Position numbers and translations under genes: made by a program. From assembly GCF_021726515.1 (NCBI RefSeq), contig NZ_JAKKCJ010000004.1:310001-374000 (forward strand): a stretch of 64,000 bases of DNA, written 5' to 3'. This stretch comes from Vibrio sp. CK2-1 (GTDB taxonomy: Bacteria; Pseudomonadota; Gammaproteobacteria; Enterobacterales; Vibrionaceae). The notes under the pieces were generated by a model. That model saw only the letters and a list, made by a program, of their open reading frames with translations, was not told where the DNA came from and made no database searches. Position 1 is the stretch's first letter; each line of letters begins with the position of its first letter. Shown here piece after piece: positions 27,219-36,071 of the stretch.

Positions 27219-27540
27219 AAAGCAATCCTTACTGAAGACGATGATAGAAATACAATCTTATAAGACCGCAACACCGTTAAATTAATTTCAAATATAGAGC
27301 ACTTAATACATCTAAACTGGTTAAAGGATTAACGCTGACACTTCTTGACAAAATTTTTGTTACATAAAAGTAACCGTGAATTTATATTTGTTATTCCTTA
27401 CAATCCTAATGGTTGTCACAATGTATACAACATCGTCAAAAAAATTGAACAAGTTGTCCAGAATAGACTCTTATCTTCTGTGAACGTTTTAGTAATACTA
27501 TGACTAAACGAGAATAACTTTCATATACGGAATTAGTTAC
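27219..27540. promoter_or_regulatory. Divergent promoter region, msrPQ and cytochrome b561-yceI
   Basis: About 320 AT-rich bases between two divergent redox operons. A TTGACA hexamer lies near 27347. GTTGT-N10-ACAAC (near 27413-27432) and ACAAGTTGT (near 27449) could be operator sites. No regulator can be named. Confidence 0.4.
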
Positions 27541-28080
27541 ATGAATCAAGTTGTACATAGCTATAACCTTATTAGCAAAATTAACCATTGGATCTCTGCT
27601 CTAGTCATTATTGGCTTATTTGCTGCTGGTTTATGGATGGTTGATTTAAGTTATTACAGTGCTTGGTATCAAGACGCGCCACATTGGCATAAATCAGTCG
27701 GTTTATTACTTGCAGCTTATACTGTATTTCGAGTGATTTGGCGCTTGTTTACTCGTTCACCAGAAGTAGAAGGGACGGCATTTGAAAAAGTTGCAGCAAA
27801 AATTGCTCACTTTTTAATGTATGCGCTATTGTTTGGAATCTTTATTTCAGGCTATCTCATTTCTACTTCTGATGGCCGTGGCATTGATATTTTTGATTGG
27901 TACACAGTGCCATCTCTCGGTGCACTATTTGAAGACCAATCGGATATTGCAGGTCTGCTACATTATTATTTTGCATGTATCTTGATAGGTTTAGCATCCA
28001 TACATGCGATTGCAGCACTAAAACATCACTTTGTTAATAAAGACAATACGTTACGAAAAATGACAGGAGCGACAAAATGA
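27541..28080 (+). CDS. Cytochrome b561 family protein (YceJ-like)
   Basis: Di-heme membrane cytochrome of 179 residues with four hydrophobic helices. Heme histidines are expected in SKINHWISALVI, HWHKSVGLLL, IAHFLMYALL and LHYYFACILIGLASIHAIAALKHHF. The family oxidises quinols or passes electrons to small carriers. The stop overlaps the start of yceI by four bases, the common yceJ-yceI arrangement. Confidence 0.92.
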   Translation: MNQVVHSYNLISKINHWISALVIIGLFAAGLWMVDLSYYSAWYQDAPHWHKSVGLLLAAYTVFRVIWRLFTRSPEVEGTAFEKVAAKIAHFLMYALLFGIFISGYLISTSDGRGIDIFDWYTVPSLGALFEDQSDIAGLLHYYFACILIGLASIHAIAALKHHFVNKDNTLRKMTGATK

Positions 28081-28661
28081 TCAAAATGGAAATGAAAAAA
28101 TGGCTAACTACTGCTGGTCTATGCGCCACTATGGTACTACCTATGGGTGCAATTGCAGCGGATTATCAAATTGACACTAAAGGCGCACATGCCTCAGTAA
28201 ACTTTCGTGTAAGCCACTTAGGTTACAGCTTCACACAAGGTCGTTTTAATGATTTTGAGGGCACCTTTTCTTACGATCCAGCGAATGTTGAAGCCTCAAA
28301 AGTAAATGTTGTTGTCGATACTGGCAGCATTGATTCAAACCATGCAGATCGTGACAAGCACATTCGTAGTGATGACTTTTTAGATGCGAGTAAATTCCCT
28401 GAAGCGACATTTACCAGTACTAAAGTGACGGATAAAGGTGACGGTAAATTAGCGGTTGATGGTAATTTACAATTACATGGTAAAACGGTTCCAGTCACTA
28501 TTGATGCTGAATTTATCGGTGCAGGTGAAGACCCGTGGGGTAATGAGCGTGCAGGATTTAAAGGTACGACTCGTCTAGAAGTAAAAGACTTTGGTATTCA
28601 AGAAATGGCAGGGGCAACTTACGTGGATTTAGACCTTTATGTTGAAGGTATTAAGCAGTAA
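28077..28661 (+). CDS. yceI: YceI family periplasmic lipocalin-like protein
   Basis: Exported 194-residue protein; the signal peptide ends at GAIAA. The YceI fold is shown by DTKGAHASVNFRVSHLGYSF, GSIDSNHADRDKHIRSDDFLD, ATFTSTKV and LQLHGKTVPVTID. These proteins bind polyisoprenoids or related quinones in a beta-barrel, which fits coupling to cytochrome b561. AGGAG eight bases upstream supports the start at 28077; a second in-frame ATG five codons in is possible. Confidence 0.93.
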   Translation: MIKMEMKKWLTTAGLCATMVLPMGAIAADYQIDTKGAHASVNFRVSHLGYSFTQGRFNDFEGTFSYDPANVEASKVNVVVDTGSIDSNHADRDKHIRSDDFLDASKFPEATFTSTKVTDKGDGKLAVDGNLQLHGKTVPVTIDAEFIGAGEDPWGNERAGFKGTTRLEVKDFGIQEMAGATYVDLDLYVEGIKQ

Positions 28662-28691
28662 CAGTTAACAATCTATACCTACCTATATAAC

Positions 28692-28722
28692 AAAGGCTCG
28701 CTAATCAAATTAGTGAGCCTTT
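28692..28722 (+). terminator. Terminator after yceI
   Basis: AAAGGCTCGCTAAT / ATTAGTGAGCCTTT with one G-T pair, then TATTCTTTT. Confidence 0.8.
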
Positions 28723-28767
28723 ATTCTTTTATTTGGTAACGTAACGTATTGCGATTGAGATTAATGC

Positions 28768-29598
28768 TTAATCGTAAATTGTCGGAATAGGCTGGCGCTT
28801 ATGCTGCGTCGCTTTATAAATTCCAACTAAACGATCGATCACGTCTTGCGTTACCGGCTTACCCTCTAAGAAATCATCTATTTGGTCATAGCTTAGGTTT
28901 AGTGCATCTTCATCCGCTTTTTGTGGCGCAAGCTCTTCAAGATCGGCGGTTGGTACTTTCTTCACTAATACCTCTGGCGCACCTAGTTCAGCAGCCACTT
29001 GACGGACTTGACGTTTACTTAAACCAAATAGTGGGGCTAAGTCACACGCACCATCGCCAAATTTAGTATAGAAACCGGTAATATTTTCTGCAGAATGGTC
29101 TGTGCCTAACACTAGGCCACCAACATAACCGGCCACTTCATATTGAGCCACCATACGGGCGCGAGCTTTAACATTACCTTTCACAAAATCAACTTTCGGC
29201 GGATCACTAGGTAGTAGCCCTGTACCATTTAATGCTTCATGGCTTGCCGCGTGCAGACCATCAACACCGGCTTTAATGTTGACTGAAATAGAGTAGGTAG
29301 GTTGAATAAATGACAGTGCGACTTGAGCTTCATCTTCGTCTTTCTGCTCACCATAAGGCAGGCGTACCGCGATAAATTGGTAGTCAGTTGTATTATTTTC
29401 TGTATTCAGTTGATCTACCGCTAACTGAGCAAGACGACCACAGGTAGTCGAATCTACACCGCCACTGATACCGAGAATTAATGACTTACAGCCAGATTGC
29501 TGCAATTTATTTTTGATAAAAGAAACTCGGCGAGTAATTTCAAATTGAGCATCGATAGCGGGTAGGACTTGCATTTCTTGACGAATGAGTTGCTCCAT
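28768..29598 (-). CDS. nadE: NH3-dependent NAD+ synthetase NadE
   Basis: Last step of NAD synthesis, amidating nicotinate adenine dinucleotide. At 276 residues it is the ammonia-dependent form. The PP-loop SGGVDST lies near residue 45; [20 protein letters not shown] and LFGLSKRQV are typical. It is divergent from a NadD-like adenylyltransferase, which would make its substrate. Confidence 0.96.
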   Translation of the reverse strand: MEQLIRQEMQVLPAIDAQFEITRRVSFIKNKLQQSGCKSLILGISGGVDSTTCGRLAQLAVDQLNTENNTTDYQFIAVRLPYGEQKDEDEAQVALSFIQPTYSISVNIKAGVDGLHAASHEALNGTGLLPSDPPKVDFVKGNVKARARMVAQYEVAGYVGGLVLGTDHSAENITGFYTKFGDGACDLAPLFGLSKRQVRQVAAELGAPEVLVKKVPTADLEELAPQKADEDALNLSYDQIDDFLEGKPVTQDVIDRLVGIYKATQHKRQPIPTIYD

Positions 29599-29660
29599 GA
29601 GAATTCCTTATTGTGCAGCAAAAAAAGTGATAAATTAAACTGTGATTCCAATCATATAAC

Positions 29661-29717
29661 TATACCCAAGTGACCTCAAGGAGTGAGTCTAGCTCATAGC
29701 CAAGTTACTTCGGTATA
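29661..29717. repeat. Imperfect palindromic repeat (TATACCCAAGTGAC family)
   Basis: TATACCCAAGTGAC (29661-29674) faces GTTACTTCGGTATA (29704-29717), a 14-bp inverted repeat with two mismatches and a 29-base centre, in the nadE/nadD-like intergenic region. Single arms occur at least four more times in the window. Confidence 0.7.
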
Positions 29718-29792
29718 TAACCTCGTTTCACTGTATGACTAACGATGGTAATCTTGCGTCTATTCGATATCGACTTGAGGAATTTCTGCTTC

Positions 29793-30320
29793 GTGAATAT
29801 TGCTATTTTTGGTAGTGCGTTTAATCCGCCAAGCTTGGGACACAAAAGTGTACTAGAAAGGCTCAAACATTATGATTTGGTGTTGTTAGTGCCAAGTATT
29901 GCTCACGCATGGGGAAAAGACATGCTCGAGTATTCCGCTCGCTGCGAGATGGTTGAAGCTTTTATTCGAGATGCTAAGTTAGACAATTTACAAATAAGCA
30001 ATGTTGAAGCGGAGATTTTGCAATCAAATGGAGAGGAACAAGGGCAGTCAGTAACGACCTATGCAGTAATGACAGCGTTACAAGAACGCTACCCACAAAG
30101 TCAGCTTACCTTTGTTCTCGGCCCAGATAACTTTCTAAACTTTGGTAAATTTTATAAAGCAGATGAAATCACGACCAAATGGTCAATATTGGCTTGCCCT
30201 GAAACATTACCGGTTCGTAGTACTCAGATCAGACAGCGTCTTGCCAATCATCAATCGATTAACGATCTGACTACGCCATCCGTTGGGGAATATATTAAAC
30301 AACACCAGCTTTATAGCTAA
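29793..30320 (+). CDS. NadD-like nicotinate/nicotinamide nucleotide adenylyltransferase
   Basis: Nucleotidyltransferase of 175 residues. The signature GSAFNPPSLGH follows directly after the start, and the closing RSTQIRQRL matches the (S/T)xTxxR motif that binds the triphosphate; VLGPDNFLNFGKF corresponds to the substrate loop. I prefer the GTG at 29793: the family begins right at this strand, and GAGG lies 12 bases upstream. An ATG at 29745 would add 16 unmatched residues. Given nadE beside it, a role in NAD synthesis is likely, but a paralogue of true NadD is possible. Confidence 0.78.
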   Translation: MNIAIFGSAFNPPSLGHKSVLERLKHYDLVLLVPSIAHAWGKDMLEYSARCEMVEAFIRDAKLDNLQISNVEAEILQSNGEEQGQSVTTYAVMTALQERYPQSQLTFVLGPDNFLNFGKFYKADEITTKWSILACPETLPVRSTQIRQRLANHQSINDLTTPSVGEYIKQHQLYS

Positions 30321-30327
30321 AGATGCG

Positions 30328-30939
30328 CTATGAACTCAACGATTTATTGGCAATGGCCAGACACAATTGCTCAGCCTGCTGGGCATTTGCCGAAAAAACT
30401 TCATCAATAATGCGTTCTGTTTTAATGCCTGATGCGCGAAGTTTGAATGCTTGTCTTACTTTTAATGCCATTTGCAGTGAGGCGTGATCAATACTCGGTG
30501 TCTTAGCTGCATTTTCTAGCGTTAACACTGAGTCATCTAGCTGAGGGCTCAGTTTTTCAAGTTCAAAATCTACAATTTCCAACCATTTTTTCTGCTCATT
30601 ATCGCTTGGGTCGAAAGGGGATTGACTCAAGGACTCCAGCAAGACATTTAATAGTGCTGAGCGTTGAACCAAACCTGCTTGGTGAGGGTAGTTCTTGGTT
30701 GAACGTACCGATACTTCCACTTCAATCAGTGAGCAGTTTGGAAAATAGGTTAGGGCGTTTAAACAGTCAAAAGGTAGCCAGAAGGTATCGCCCGCATTCA
30801 TCACATATTCCGCTTTTCCTAAGCGCACAGAAGCAAAGCCACTTAAAACAGAAATTAACTTATGCTTTATGGTCTTTTTACGCGCGGTGGTGTGTAAGAA
30901 AGGATATTGATGTATCTGATGAGCGATTAAATAGTTCAT
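30328..30939 (-). CDS. Cupin-domain protein, AraC-like without clear helix-turn-helix
   Basis: A 203-residue protein whose first 85 residues look like the AraC ligand-binding cupin (HKLISVLSGFASVRLGKAEYVMNAGDTFWLPFDCLNAL). The rest is helical. The usual pair of C-terminal helix-turn-helix motifs is absent; one segment near 165-195 (ALKVRQAFKLRASGIKTERIIDEVF) could be a degenerate one. The protein is about 60-80 residues short of a full AraC regulator. Convergent with the NadD-like gene, seven bases apart. Function unknown. Confidence 0.65.
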   Translation of the reverse strand: MNYLIAHQIHQYPFLHTTARKKTIKHKLISVLSGFASVRLGKAEYVMNAGDTFWLPFDCLNALTYFPNCSLIEVEVSVRSTKNYPHQAGLVQRSALLNVLLESLSQSPFDPSDNEQKKWLEIVDFELEKLSPQLDDSVLTLENAAKTPSIDHASLQMALKVRQAFKLRASGIKTERIIDEVFSANAQQAEQLCLAIANKSLSS

Positions 30940-31196
30940 GAGCCATTTTTGAGCGATTAAAATTCAGCGCTAAGATACCGTTTTCTAGTCAGCATTCCAA
31001 TCACTTTAATCTTTAGCGTTCTTGTTTTAGCGCAATGAAATTAAGGGTTTTGTTAAACTTGAACATTCGTCTATTCACTAATTTAACGAATTCAGGTAAT
31101 TTACGCGTCACAATTGGCTTTGCCTTGAGATTGTTCCTGTCTATTTGGAGCATATCATCGTAAAATTACCTGTTTATTCATAACTGCAGTAAATTA

Positions 31197-32324
31197 ATGA
31201 GCATTGATAACGATCCATACAAAGAAATTCGTCCTTATAATGATGATGAAATCCCAGCAGCTCTTGAGCGTCTAATTAATGATGACAGCTTCATTAATGC
31301 GATCATCAAATATCGTTTTTCTCATAAGCCGGCCTGGTTTAAAAAGCTGGTTTCTCCTGCGATAAAAGTCTATCTAAAGATCAAATGGTCGAAACTCAAA
31401 ACCGTTGATGATATTCAACGTGAAGTTGAGCTTTACATGGGTTCAACCTTAAATAAAACGACCAATGGTGTAACGTACTCAGGTCTAGAAAAGCTCGACC
31501 CTGAGCAAGCTTACCTGTTTGTTTCTAACCACCGCGATATTGCCATGGACCCAGCATTAGTTAACTGGGGCCTTTATAATAATGGACATAAAACCGTTCG
31601 TATCGCGATTGGTGATAATTTATTAAAAATGCCTTGTGCGACTGAGATGATGAAGCTGAATAAAAGCTTTATCGTAAAACGCTCAATTAAAGCACCGCGT
31701 GAAATGATGAAAGCGCTAGGTTTACTGTCGTCTTATATTAAACATTCATTAGAAACTCAGAACTCTATTTGGATTGCTCAACGAGAAGGTCGAGCCAAAG
31801 ACGGCAATGACATGACAGAACCAGCTATTTTAAAGATGTTTCATGTAGAAGGGCGTCGCCAAAAAATCGCATTCCCTGACTATATTAAGTCACTCAAAAT
31901 TGTTCCTGTTTCTATTTCGTATGAAAATGATCCTTGTGACATCGACAAAGCCAAAGAGCTTTATGAAATCGAAGTGAATGGTAAATACGAGAAAACAGAA
32001 TTTGAAGATATTGCCAGTATTGTTAAAGGCATTATTGGTGAAAAAGGGCGTGTACATGTTAGCTTTGGTGATGTGATCACCGATGACTTTGAAACCCCTG
32101 ATGAACTTGCCAAAGAGTTAGATCGTCAAATTCATGCTCTGTATCGTTTGTACCCTGTAAACTTATTAGCTGCGGGCAAGCAAAGCGACGCCATCACCGA
32201 AGAAGTGGAAGCGAACTTTGCTAAAAAATTAAAAGCGTTACCAGCGGGTGCTCAAGAAAAATTGGTCGCGATGTATGCAAATCCGGTTGCCAAGAAAAAC
32301 GAAGTCGAGCAACTAGCAGAATAA
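31197..32324 (+). CDS. 1-acyl-glycerol-3-phosphate acyltransferase family protein
   Basis: PlsC-like acyltransferase of 375 residues. The catalytic block NHRDIAMDP (about 111) fits the HX4D family pattern as NHxxxxD, and WIAQREGRAKDG holds the substrate-binding EGR block; KIVPVSISYENDP is a later conserved strand. It has no strong membrane helix, unlike PlsC itself, and about 100 extra residues on both sides. Probably a lipid acyltransferase with an unknown acceptor. Single-gene unit. Confidence 0.8.
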   Translation: MSIDNDPYKEIRPYNDDEIPAALERLINDDSFINAIIKYRFSHKPAWFKKLVSPAIKVYLKIKWSKLKTVDDIQREVELYMGSTLNKTTNGVTYSGLEKLDPEQAYLFVSNHRDIAMDPALVNWGLYNNGHKTVRIAIGDNLLKMPCATEMMKLNKSFIVKRSIKAPREMMKALGLLSSYIKHSLETQNSIWIAQREGRAKDGNDMTEPAILKMFHVEGRRQKIAFPDYIKSLKIVPVSISYENDPCDIDKAKELYEIEVNGKYEKTEFEDIASIVKGIIGEKGRVHVSFGDVITDDFETPDELAKELDRQIHALYRLYPVNLLAAGKQSDAITEEVEANFAKKLKALPAGAQEKLVAMYANPVAKKNEVEQLAE

Positions 32325-32347
32325 CCGACGACTAAAACCCAGTTATA

Positions 32348-32380
32348 AAAAAAGCAACTGATTGATTCAGTTGCTTTTTT
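32348..32380. terminator. Bidirectional terminator after the acyltransferase
   Basis: AAAAAAGCAACTGA / TCAGTTGCTTTTTT, perfect 14-bp stem with a five-base loop. Confidence 0.92.
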
Positions 32381-32402
32381 ATTACCTAAAGAGTAGGTCG
32401 AA

Positions 32403-32717
32403 TTATCGATTCAAAGAACGGCTTTGAAGTTCAAAAATTAACTTTTCAGCACTACATTCAAACTTAATGCGAGCGGTCAGTTGCGTGGCATCGTCGGCAA
32501 CATCTTCAATGTCACTTTGATAGTTTGAATTCACACGCTCAGCCAGTTGAAGATAAGGTTGAAGTTGAGCCATTAATGTCTCTTTACCTTGAGCTAAAAT
32601 GGTGACTTCAGCAACATCATCACCTTCTTTGATGATGAATCCCATTTCCGCACTACAGCCACAAGCTTCGCATACTTCATTTTCTGCGCTTACTTCTAAC
32701 TCTGTTTCTGTTGTCAT
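32403..32717 (-). CDS. DUF406 (YfcZ/YiiS) family protein
   Basis: A 104-residue acidic protein. EVCEACGCSAEMGFIIKEGDD is the N-terminal DUF406 hallmark with its clustered cysteines, and FECSAEKLIFELQSRSL ends it. The start at 32717 has GAGGA at good spacing; a longer in-frame reading to 32810 lacks a site and does not match the family. It lies 107 bases downstream of hutD on the same strand and may or may not share its transcript. Confidence 0.82.
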   Translation of the reverse strand: MTTETELEVSAENEVCEACGCSAEMGFIIKEGDDVAEVTILAQGKETLMAQLQPYLQLAERVNSNYQSDIEDVADDATQLTARIKFECSAEKLIFELQSRSLNR

Positions 32718-32824
32718 ATGTTTATCCTCGTACAAAAACTGTGGGTATTTTACGCCTGATTTTAGATTAAAACCAGAAAAAAGCATTGAGCTAAAACAAA
32801 CCCATAGCATATTACCTGTCGTGA

Positions 32825-33637
32825 CTAAGCCGGCATAATGACAGGGAACCCATGTTGAGGATGTTCTGATAGGAGTACTTTTTGCCCATAGACTTGTTCA
32901 ATATTCGATGCAGTCAAAGTATGCCAAGCATTGCCATCACTCATAATGTCACCTTGATCGAGTAGTAAAATTCTATCTGCATATTGGGCTGCTAAGTTTA
33001 AATCATGCAACACCACCACAACCGCAGTGCCGGTTTTAGCCATATCTTTCACTAACTGCAATGTATTGTGTTGATGTGCTAAATCGAGCGCGGAAGTGGG
33101 TTCATCTAACATAAAGATGCGATTAGATTGAGCATAATGAAGCTGAGTTAATACTCGTGCTAGGTGTACACGCTGCTTTTCACCGCCAGATAATTGAGGG
33201 TAAAGCTGCTTGGCCATAGGTAGTATGCCTACTTGCTTCATTTTTTCTCTAGCGATAATACCTAGTTCAGCTTTAGAGGCATTTAATGGTAAGCCTCCTA
33301 ATTCAACGACTTCTTCAACTAAAAAAGGAAATGATAAGGTACTGTGCTGGGGTAACATTCCTAAATGACGTGCAAGCTGCTGCTTATCCCAACTTGCCGC
33401 GGGTTTACCAAAATATTGCAAACTGGCCTTTGAATTTGCTTGTTGTGCGAGTGATGCTTCTCCACATAACAACTTCAATAAACTGCTTTTTCCTGTGCCA
33501 TTAGGGCCAAGTAAAGCCGTTACTTCCCCTAGACGAATATCTAAGCTGACATCATTTAAAATCTGCTTTTTTCCGTATTGTAAAGTGAGGTGCTGTGCTT
33601 TTATGGCGATTTCATGCTGCATATTATGAACCTGCAT
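32825..33637 (-). CDS. hutD: Heme ABC transporter ATP-binding protein HutD (HmuV)
   Basis: ATPase of the heme importer, 270 residues. Walker A GPNGTGKSS, Q-loop in MLPQHSTL, signature LSGGEKQR and Walker B IFMLDEPTSALD are intact. Its ATG overlaps the hutC stop (TAATG); a second ATG five codons in is possible. Last gene of tonB-exbB-exbD-hutB-hutC-hutD. Confidence 0.93.
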   Translation of the reverse strand: MQVHNMQHEIAIKAQHLTLQYGKKQILNDVSLDIRLGEVTALLGPNGTGKSSLLKLLCGEASLAQQANSKASLQYFGKPAASWDKQQLARHLGMLPQHSTLSFPFLVEEVVELGGLPLNASKAELGIIAREKMKQVGILPMAKQLYPQLSGGEKQRVHLARVLTQLHYAQSNRIFMLDEPTSALDLAHQHNTLQLVKDMAKTGTAVVVVLHDLNLAAQYADRILLLDQGDIMSDGNAWHTLTASNIEQVYGQKVLLSEHPQHGFPVIMPA

Positions 33638-34671
33638 TAGATAAAACGTCCCTTTTGCTTAAATAGAAGATACAGAAAGAAAGGGGCACCTACGAGAGCA
33701 GTCACAATACCGACCGGAAGTTCAGCGGGCATCACCGCCACTCGTGCAAACATATCCGCAACGGTTAACAGTAAAGCGCCTAATAAAATAGAAACGGGGA
33801 GTAAGGTACGGTGATCCGGCCCAACCAACATTCGACCTAGGTGCGGAATTACGAGCCCCACAAAACCTATCATGCCGCTTAAGCTGACCGTCACACCAAC
33901 ACCGACTGCCGTGAGTAAGATCAAACGACGTTTGAGAGATTGAATCGGTACTCCAAGGTGTTTAGCTTCCGATTCACCTAGCAACAAGGCATTTAAAGCA
34001 GGGGCTTGTTTAATAAATAGAAACGATAATAGCGCCAACGTTATGCTGGCTAGAGTAATACTAGGCCATGTCGCACCAGCCAATGAACCCATAGACCACA
34101 ATGAGAGATCTCTTAGCATTTGGTCATCAGCAATAAAGTTTAAATAACCAATCGCAGCCCCCGATAAGGCACTAATGGCGACACCCGCTAATAGCATAAT
34201 GGTAACGGAAGTCCCTAAGTTACTGGTGCCAAGTTTATAAACAATTATTGTCGTTAAAGCGCCGCCAAGAAAAGCAAATATCGGAACCGCAGCGAAATTC
34301 ATAAAATTAGGGTAGTAGCTTGCCATGCCAGAAAATAGCACAATCGCAAGTGCAGCGCCCAAGGCGGCACCTGCGGACACACCAATTATGCCAGGTTCAG
34401 CAAGCGGGTTACGAAATAGTCCCTGCATGACCGCGCCGCATAACCCCAAGATCCCACCAACCAACAAACACAATAATGTTCTTGGTAAGCGCACTTGATG
34501 AATAATCAAAGCGACATGTTGAGGGAGTTCTGCATTTGATGGCAGAAAGCTCATGATACTGTGGGTTAGGCTAATCTGCATCGGCCCAACCGCTATCGAT
34601 ACTAGACTTGTGATAATCGCAAGGCTAGTAAACAGTAATAAAATAATGGGTAGGGAAGCTTGTCTTAACAT
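33637..34671 (-). CDS. hutC: Heme ABC transporter permease HutC (HmuU)
   Basis: FecCD-type permease of 344 residues with about ten hydrophobic helices. RLPRTLLCLLVGGILGLCGAVMQG and NPLAEPGIIGVSAGAALG are typical, as is MIGFVGLVIPHLGRMLVGPDHR, the ATPase-contacting loop. Moves heme from HutB across the inner membrane. Seven bases separate it from hutB. Confidence 0.94.
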   Translation of the reverse strand: MLRQASLPIILLLFTSLAIITSLVSIAVGPMQISLTHSIMSFLPSNAELPQHVALIIHQVRLPRTLLCLLVGGILGLCGAVMQGLFRNPLAEPGIIGVSAGAALGAALAIVLFSGMASYYPNFMNFAAVPIFAFLGGALTTIIVYKLGTSNLGTSVTIMLLAGVAISALSGAAIGYLNFIADDQMLRDLSLWSMGSLAGATWPSITLASITLALLSFLFIKQAPALNALLLGESEAKHLGVPIQSLKRRLILLTAVGVGVTVSLSGMIGFVGLVIPHLGRMLVGPDHRTLLPVSILLGALLLTVADMFARVAVMPAELPVGIVTALVGAPFFLYLLFKQKGRFI

Positions 34672-34678
34672 GTTTAAC

Positions 34679-35656
34679 TTACTCGCTAGGGTAAATTAAA
34701 GGCTGAATGCGCTCAGCTTCAGATAGTGTTTTTAAGCCCACACCGCCAACTAACGCCTTACCATCAATTGAAATGATGTTATGAGTTTTTCCTGCTGGGG
34801 TTGCCGCTAACATAGGCATTTTTTTTAAAATCGCTTCCGCACCCCCTAAGTCATCCAAGCTACGACCACTAACTAAAATCACATCAGGTTGCATCTCAAT
34901 CATCGACTCTAATGAAATAGGCTTGTATGAATCAAGTGATGCTGCAGCAGGGTTGATAGCACCAATCATTTCAATCAAAGCATTTGGCGTTGTATGGTTG
35001 CCGGCCACATTTGCAGGTCGCCCATCATGGATAAGTAAGAACATCACTTTCTTTTTATCTTGTGGTTGATGAGACTTTAAAGCGACAACTTGTTTATCCA
35101 CATTTTGCTTAATACTGGCGGCTTGTTGCTGCTTACCGGTAATTCGCGCAATTTGATCAATACGCTTATCTAATCCTTCAATCGTCGCTTCGTTATTAAC
35201 CACCGCGACAGTAATGCCGGCTTGCTTTAACGTATTGAGCGTCGAATCAGGGCCCATTTCATCCGAACCAATTAATAAGCTCGGTTGTAGTGCCATCAAA
35301 CCTTCGGTAGAGAGTTGGCGGTGATAACCCACTACCGGTAATGATTTTCCACTAGGCTGTTCACTGGTGACATCAATTGCAACTAATTGTTCTTCCGCGC
35401 CTAATGCTTCAATAATTTCAGTCACAGCTGCGCCGGCACTAATAATGCGTTCAGTTTTGCTATCAGTATTAGAAGTGGAAGCTAGGGCGCTAGATGAAAA
35501 GCTAGCGACGACTGACAATAAAACCGTTAATGCAGATTTTTTAAAGCTTTGACGTTTGCTGACATCAAAATAAGAAATGACATCAAAAGAAGAAATCGCG
35601 TTGAAAGAAGGCATAACATTTTTGTCCCTGTTTAGAGCATTCTTATTATTTAGCAT
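34679..35656 (-). CDS. hutB: Periplasmic heme-binding protein HutB (HmuT)
   Basis: Substrate-binding protein of the heme importer, 325 residues, with the TroA-type fold: RIISAGAAVTEIIEALGAEEQ, VGYHRQLSTEGLMALQPSLLIG and MQPDVILVSGR. The start at 35656 has GGAGG nine bases before it and overlaps the exbD stop by 11 bases, so translation is probably coupled. An unusually long polar leader (about 33 residues) precedes the real signal peptide (KKSALTVLLSVVASFSSSALA). A start at 35614 would shorten the leader. Confidence 0.9.
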   Translation of the reverse strand: MLNNKNALNRDKNVMPSFNAISSFDVISYFDVSKRQSFKKSALTVLLSVVASFSSSALASTSNTDSKTERIISAGAAVTEIIEALGAEEQLVAIDVTSEQPSGKSLPVVGYHRQLSTEGLMALQPSLLIGSDEMGPDSTLNTLKQAGITVAVVNNEATIEGLDKRIDQIARITGKQQQAASIKQNVDKQVVALKSHQPQDKKKVMFLLIHDGRPANVAGNHTTPNALIEMIGAINPAAASLDSYKPISLESMIEMQPDVILVSGRSLDDLGGAEAILKKMPMLAATPAGKTHNIISIDGKALVGGVGLKTLSEAERIQPLIYPSE

Positions 35657-36071
35657 TGGTTGGTTCCTCCATGAGAATTTGAGTAGCTGAGATGTTTTGC
35701 TGTTGAAGGAAGCCAAATAACTTCACTATATGTTGTATTTCAGCGTGCTTATCGGCGGCAATAATCACTTCTTTTTTAGGATCTTGCGTAATGGTAGTCG
35801 TTAAAGACTTTTGAAATTCCTCCCAACTAGGAGAAGCTTTCCCATCAATCGCCCAGTAGGGGGGCTGATTTAAAATGTTGATAGTGATGGATTGTTTCTC
35901 GACAACTTTCGTTTCACCTGATTCTGTAGAGGGGAGTTGCACTTCTAATGAACTCAACTTAACGGAAGCGGTTAGCATTAAAAAAACCATCACAATAAAA
36001 ATAATATCGAGAAGTGGTGTTAAGTCCGGAGTAATCGGTGATGAGTAACTTGAGGTATTTGAGCGAATCAT
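35646..36071 (-). CDS. exbD: TonB-system protein ExbD
   Basis: Inner-membrane component of the proton-driven TonB motor, 141 residues. One helix at about 17-40 carries the essential aspartate (PLLDIIFIVMVFLML); the remainder is a small periplasmic domain. Starts inside the exbB stop (ATGA overlap). Part of the heme operon, as in V. cholerae TonB1. Confidence 0.94.
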   Translation of the reverse strand: MIRSNTSSYSSPITPDLTPLLDIIFIVMVFLMLTASVKLSSLEVQLPSTESGETKVVEKQSITINILNQPPYWAIDGKASPSWEEFQKSLTTTITQDPKKEVIIAADKHAEIQHIVKLFGFLQQQNISATQILMEEPTNAK

